A program made the translations under genes and the position numbers. This document shows positions 13,568-15,010 of a stretch of DNA of 15,010 nt, piece by piece. Source of the stretch: DATGLE01 sp035294325 (GTDB lineage: Bacteria; Chloroflexota; Ktedonobacteria; Ktedonobacterales; Ktedonobacteraceae). The DNA lies in contig DATGLE010000249.1 of NCBI GenBank assembly GCA_035294325.1, positions 1 to 15,010 of the forward strand. Reading direction: 5' to 3'. The notes under the pieces were generated by a model. That model was not told where the DNA came from. It searched no databases and was given only the letters and a program-made list of their open reading frames with translations. Each line of letters begins with the position of its first letter. Within the stretch, counting starts at the first letter, position 1.

Positions 13568-14854
13568 ATGGGCGATATTATTGAGAGAAACCAGAGTCCC
13601 GAGCCTTCGGAGGCTTCATCGCTGCCCGCCGCCGGCGCGAATACACTGGCAGCAGCCTCGGTTGAAGTACCGGATTACCAGCAGCGCCGCACGCTGGGGC
13701 AATTGCTGCGCACCGATCTTGGCTTTATCCCCGTACTATTTACCCTGCTTATCATCGTGGCCTTCTTTACGATTGTGAGCGGAGGAATATTCCTGCACCC
13801 GGAGAATCTCTCGAACCTGGTAGGAGGCGGCCAGATTGTTCCCATTGGCATTCTCGGCCTGGGCGAGATCTTCGTGCTCCTGCTGGGCGAGATCGATCTT
13901 TCGATTGCCTCGGTGGCAACGCTGTGCTCGGTGATTATGGCGGTGCTTTCGGAGCGCATGGGGGTGCCCGGCTGGGCGGCTATCCTGGCCGGATTGCTCT
14001 CCGGCGCCATTATCGGCTTTATTAACGGCATCTTCGTCGCGGTATTGCGCGTGCCTTCGTTTATCGTGACACTGGCCGGCTTCATCGGGTACGCGGGCCT
14101 GCTGCTGCACCTGCTGGCAGGGCAGAGCACGCTCATCATTACGAACAGCACTATCGTCGCTATCGCTGGCACGCCTGTCAGTTTCCTGCCCGATGTGTGG
14201 GGCATTGGCCTGCCTTTGCTGGCCGTACTGCTCTATATCGTGTGGCTGGTCGTCGATTATACCAGGCGGCGGCGCGCGGGCCTTAGAACGGTGGGAACCG
14301 GACGACTCGTTGTTCAGATCGTGGTCTCGTTCGTGCTCGTCGCGGGCGCCGTGGCCGTATTTGAAAGCTACCACGGCATTCCCTATGCGACGGCGATCCT
14401 CTTCGCGCTGATTATTCTCTCCTGGCTGCTGCTGACGAAGACAGCCTTTGGCCGGCACGTCTACGCGGTTGGCGGTAATGCCGAGGCGGCGCGTCGAGCC
14501 GGCATCAATATCGTGGGCATCCGCCTGGCCGTCTTTACGCTCTGCTCGCTGTTCGCGGCCATCGGCGGTATTATCATTGCCTCGCATGGCCTGGCGGTAG
14601 CAAGCCAGGTCAGCCCGACGCTATTGCTCGATGCCATCGCCTCCGCGGTTATCGGCGGTGTCAGCCTCTTCGGCGGCAGTGGCTCCGTGTGGTCGATTGT
14701 GCTCGGCGTGCTCATCATCGGCAGCCTGGAAAACGGCCTCGCTCTGGAGAGCCAGGGCACCGACGTATCGCAGATGGTTGAAGGCTCCGTGCTGGTAATC
14801 GCTGTGACGATGGATGCCATATTGCGACGCCTCCAGGCGCGCACGGGACGCTAG
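13568..14854 (+). CDS. xylH: sugar ABC importer permease, XylH type
   Basis: 428 residues; ATG 13568 follows the ATPase stop by three bases, with GGAGGAAG within the ATPase gene's end. A polar N-terminal tail of about 50 residues is followed by about ten hydrophobic segments (from LGFIPVLFTLLIIVAFF to VLVIAVTMDAIL). Family marks of the XylH/RbsC/AraH class are GEIDLSIASV (about 107-116), where the loop contacts the ATPase, GLSG-like FINGIFVAVLRVPSFIVTLAG, FGRHVYAVGGNAEAARRAGI and AIASAVIGGVSLFGGSGSVW. It is the membrane channel of the importer, working as a dimer with two XylG-type ATPases. Length exceeds E. coli XylH (about 393) mainly through the N-terminal tail. It is the last gene of the operon and is followed by a long hairpin. 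Confidence 0.93.
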   Translation: MGDIIERNQSPEPSEASSLPAAGANTLAAASVEVPDYQQRRTLGQLLRTDLGFIPVLFTLLIIVAFFTIVSGGIFLHPENLSNLVGGGQIVPIGILGLGEIFVLLLGEIDLSIASVATLCSVIMAVLSERMGVPGWAAILAGLLSGAIIGFINGIFVAVLRVPSFIVTLAGFIGYAGLLLHLLAGQSTLIITNSTIVAIAGTPVSFLPDVWGIGLPLLAVLLYIVWLVVDYTRRRRAGLRTVGTGRLVVQIVVSFVLVAGAVAVFESYHGIPYATAILFALIILSWLLLTKTAFGRHVYAVGGNAEAARRAGINIVGIRLAVFTLCSLFAAIGGIIIASHGLAVASQVSPTLLLDAIASAVIGGVSLFGGSGSVWSIVLGVLIIGSLENGLALESQGTDVSQMVEGSVLVIAVTMDAILRRLQARTGR

Positions 14855-14862
14855 ATAACCTC

Positions 14863-14919
14863 TTCCGGCGCACTATCCATTGTGAGCGCACAGCGCTCAC
14901 AATGGATAGTGCGCCGGAA
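14863..14919 (+). terminator. 27-bp-arm perfect hairpin ending the sugar operon
   Basis: The arms 14863-14889 and 14893-14919 are exact complements around ACA; the stem starts TTCCGGCGCAC and its apex is GAGCGC/GCGCTC. It begins eight bases after the permease stop. No T-run follows, so it may act as a 3' end stabiliser or a factor-assisted terminator. The remaining 14920-15010 shows no gene or signal that I can support. Confidence 0.7.
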
Positions 14920-15010
14920 TAAACTCCCTCTTCGCGATTGTTTCCACTAAAGAAATCTCCAATTCTGCCAATCATAGACACCGGTAGAGGTGGGGTAACT
15001 ATTTAACGCT

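Noticed and set aside
13736..14587. 283-codon open frame opposite the permease gene
   Set aside because: Same type of antisense shadow, polar and low in hydrophobic core residues.
1..15010. CRISPR array, tRNA or rRNA genes
   Set aside because: No regularly spaced direct repeats, cloverleaf or rRNA-like stretches were seen on either strand.

Overview
The window looks like a chromosomal segment of a GC-rich bacterium, most likely a member of the Chloroflexota (Ktedonobacteria-like). This rests on general character only: PadR/MMPL and YggT genes, a Tat-exported Rieske lipoprotein, Gly/Ser-rich lipoprotein linkers and a XylFGH-type importer with a half-size ATPase. No rRNA, tRNA, CRISPR array or transposase gene was seen, so the taxonomic call is inference.

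Layout. (1) 1-4200, minus strand: a PadR-family regulator, then an apparent three-gene membrane operon: a small anchored protein with a possible OB-type fold, a four-helix protein with four histidines spaced like a b-type di-heme cytochrome, and an MMPL/RND exporter that runs off the left edge. The regulator and the operon each have a sigma70-type promoter with the same -10 surroundings and GTCAG/CTGAC-type inverted repeats near the predicted start of transcription, suggesting one repressor acts on both. (2) 4200-5800: two long hairpins, a YggT-like membrane protein (+) and, convergent with it, a Tat/lipoprotein Rieske iron-sulfur protein (-), with a two-way terminator between them. (3) 5800-6250: a roughly 155-bp MITE-like palindromic element. 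(4) 6248-11079, plus strand: a 1004-residue LevR/CelR-type regulator (winged helix, sigma54-type AAA+, PRD, EIIA-Man, EIIB, PRD), a -24/-12 sigma54 promoter right behind it, then PTS EIIB and EIIC of the lactose/cellobiose family with overlapping ends. The EIIA partner is absent. (5) 11224-14854, plus strand: a XylFGH-like sugar ABC importer. Its binding-protein gene is separated from the ATPase and permease genes by 330 bp filled with hairpins and a second promoter. A perfect 27-bp-arm hairpin closes the operon.

How the parts work together. The right two thirds is a sugar-uptake island. The regulator is expected to sense PTS phosphorylation through its PRD, EIIA and EIIB domains and to drive EIIB/EIIC from the sigma54 promoter; the ABC importer adds a second, ATP-driven uptake route. 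The left third is a small exporter/electron-transfer set under PadR control.

The least explained signal is a family of hairpins with exactly three-base loops. Seven of the nine seen fit C(GNA)G on one strand or the other, a motif known from very stable single-stranded DNA mini-hairpins. They sit in three intergenic regions, and two copies carry the same 22-base flank.
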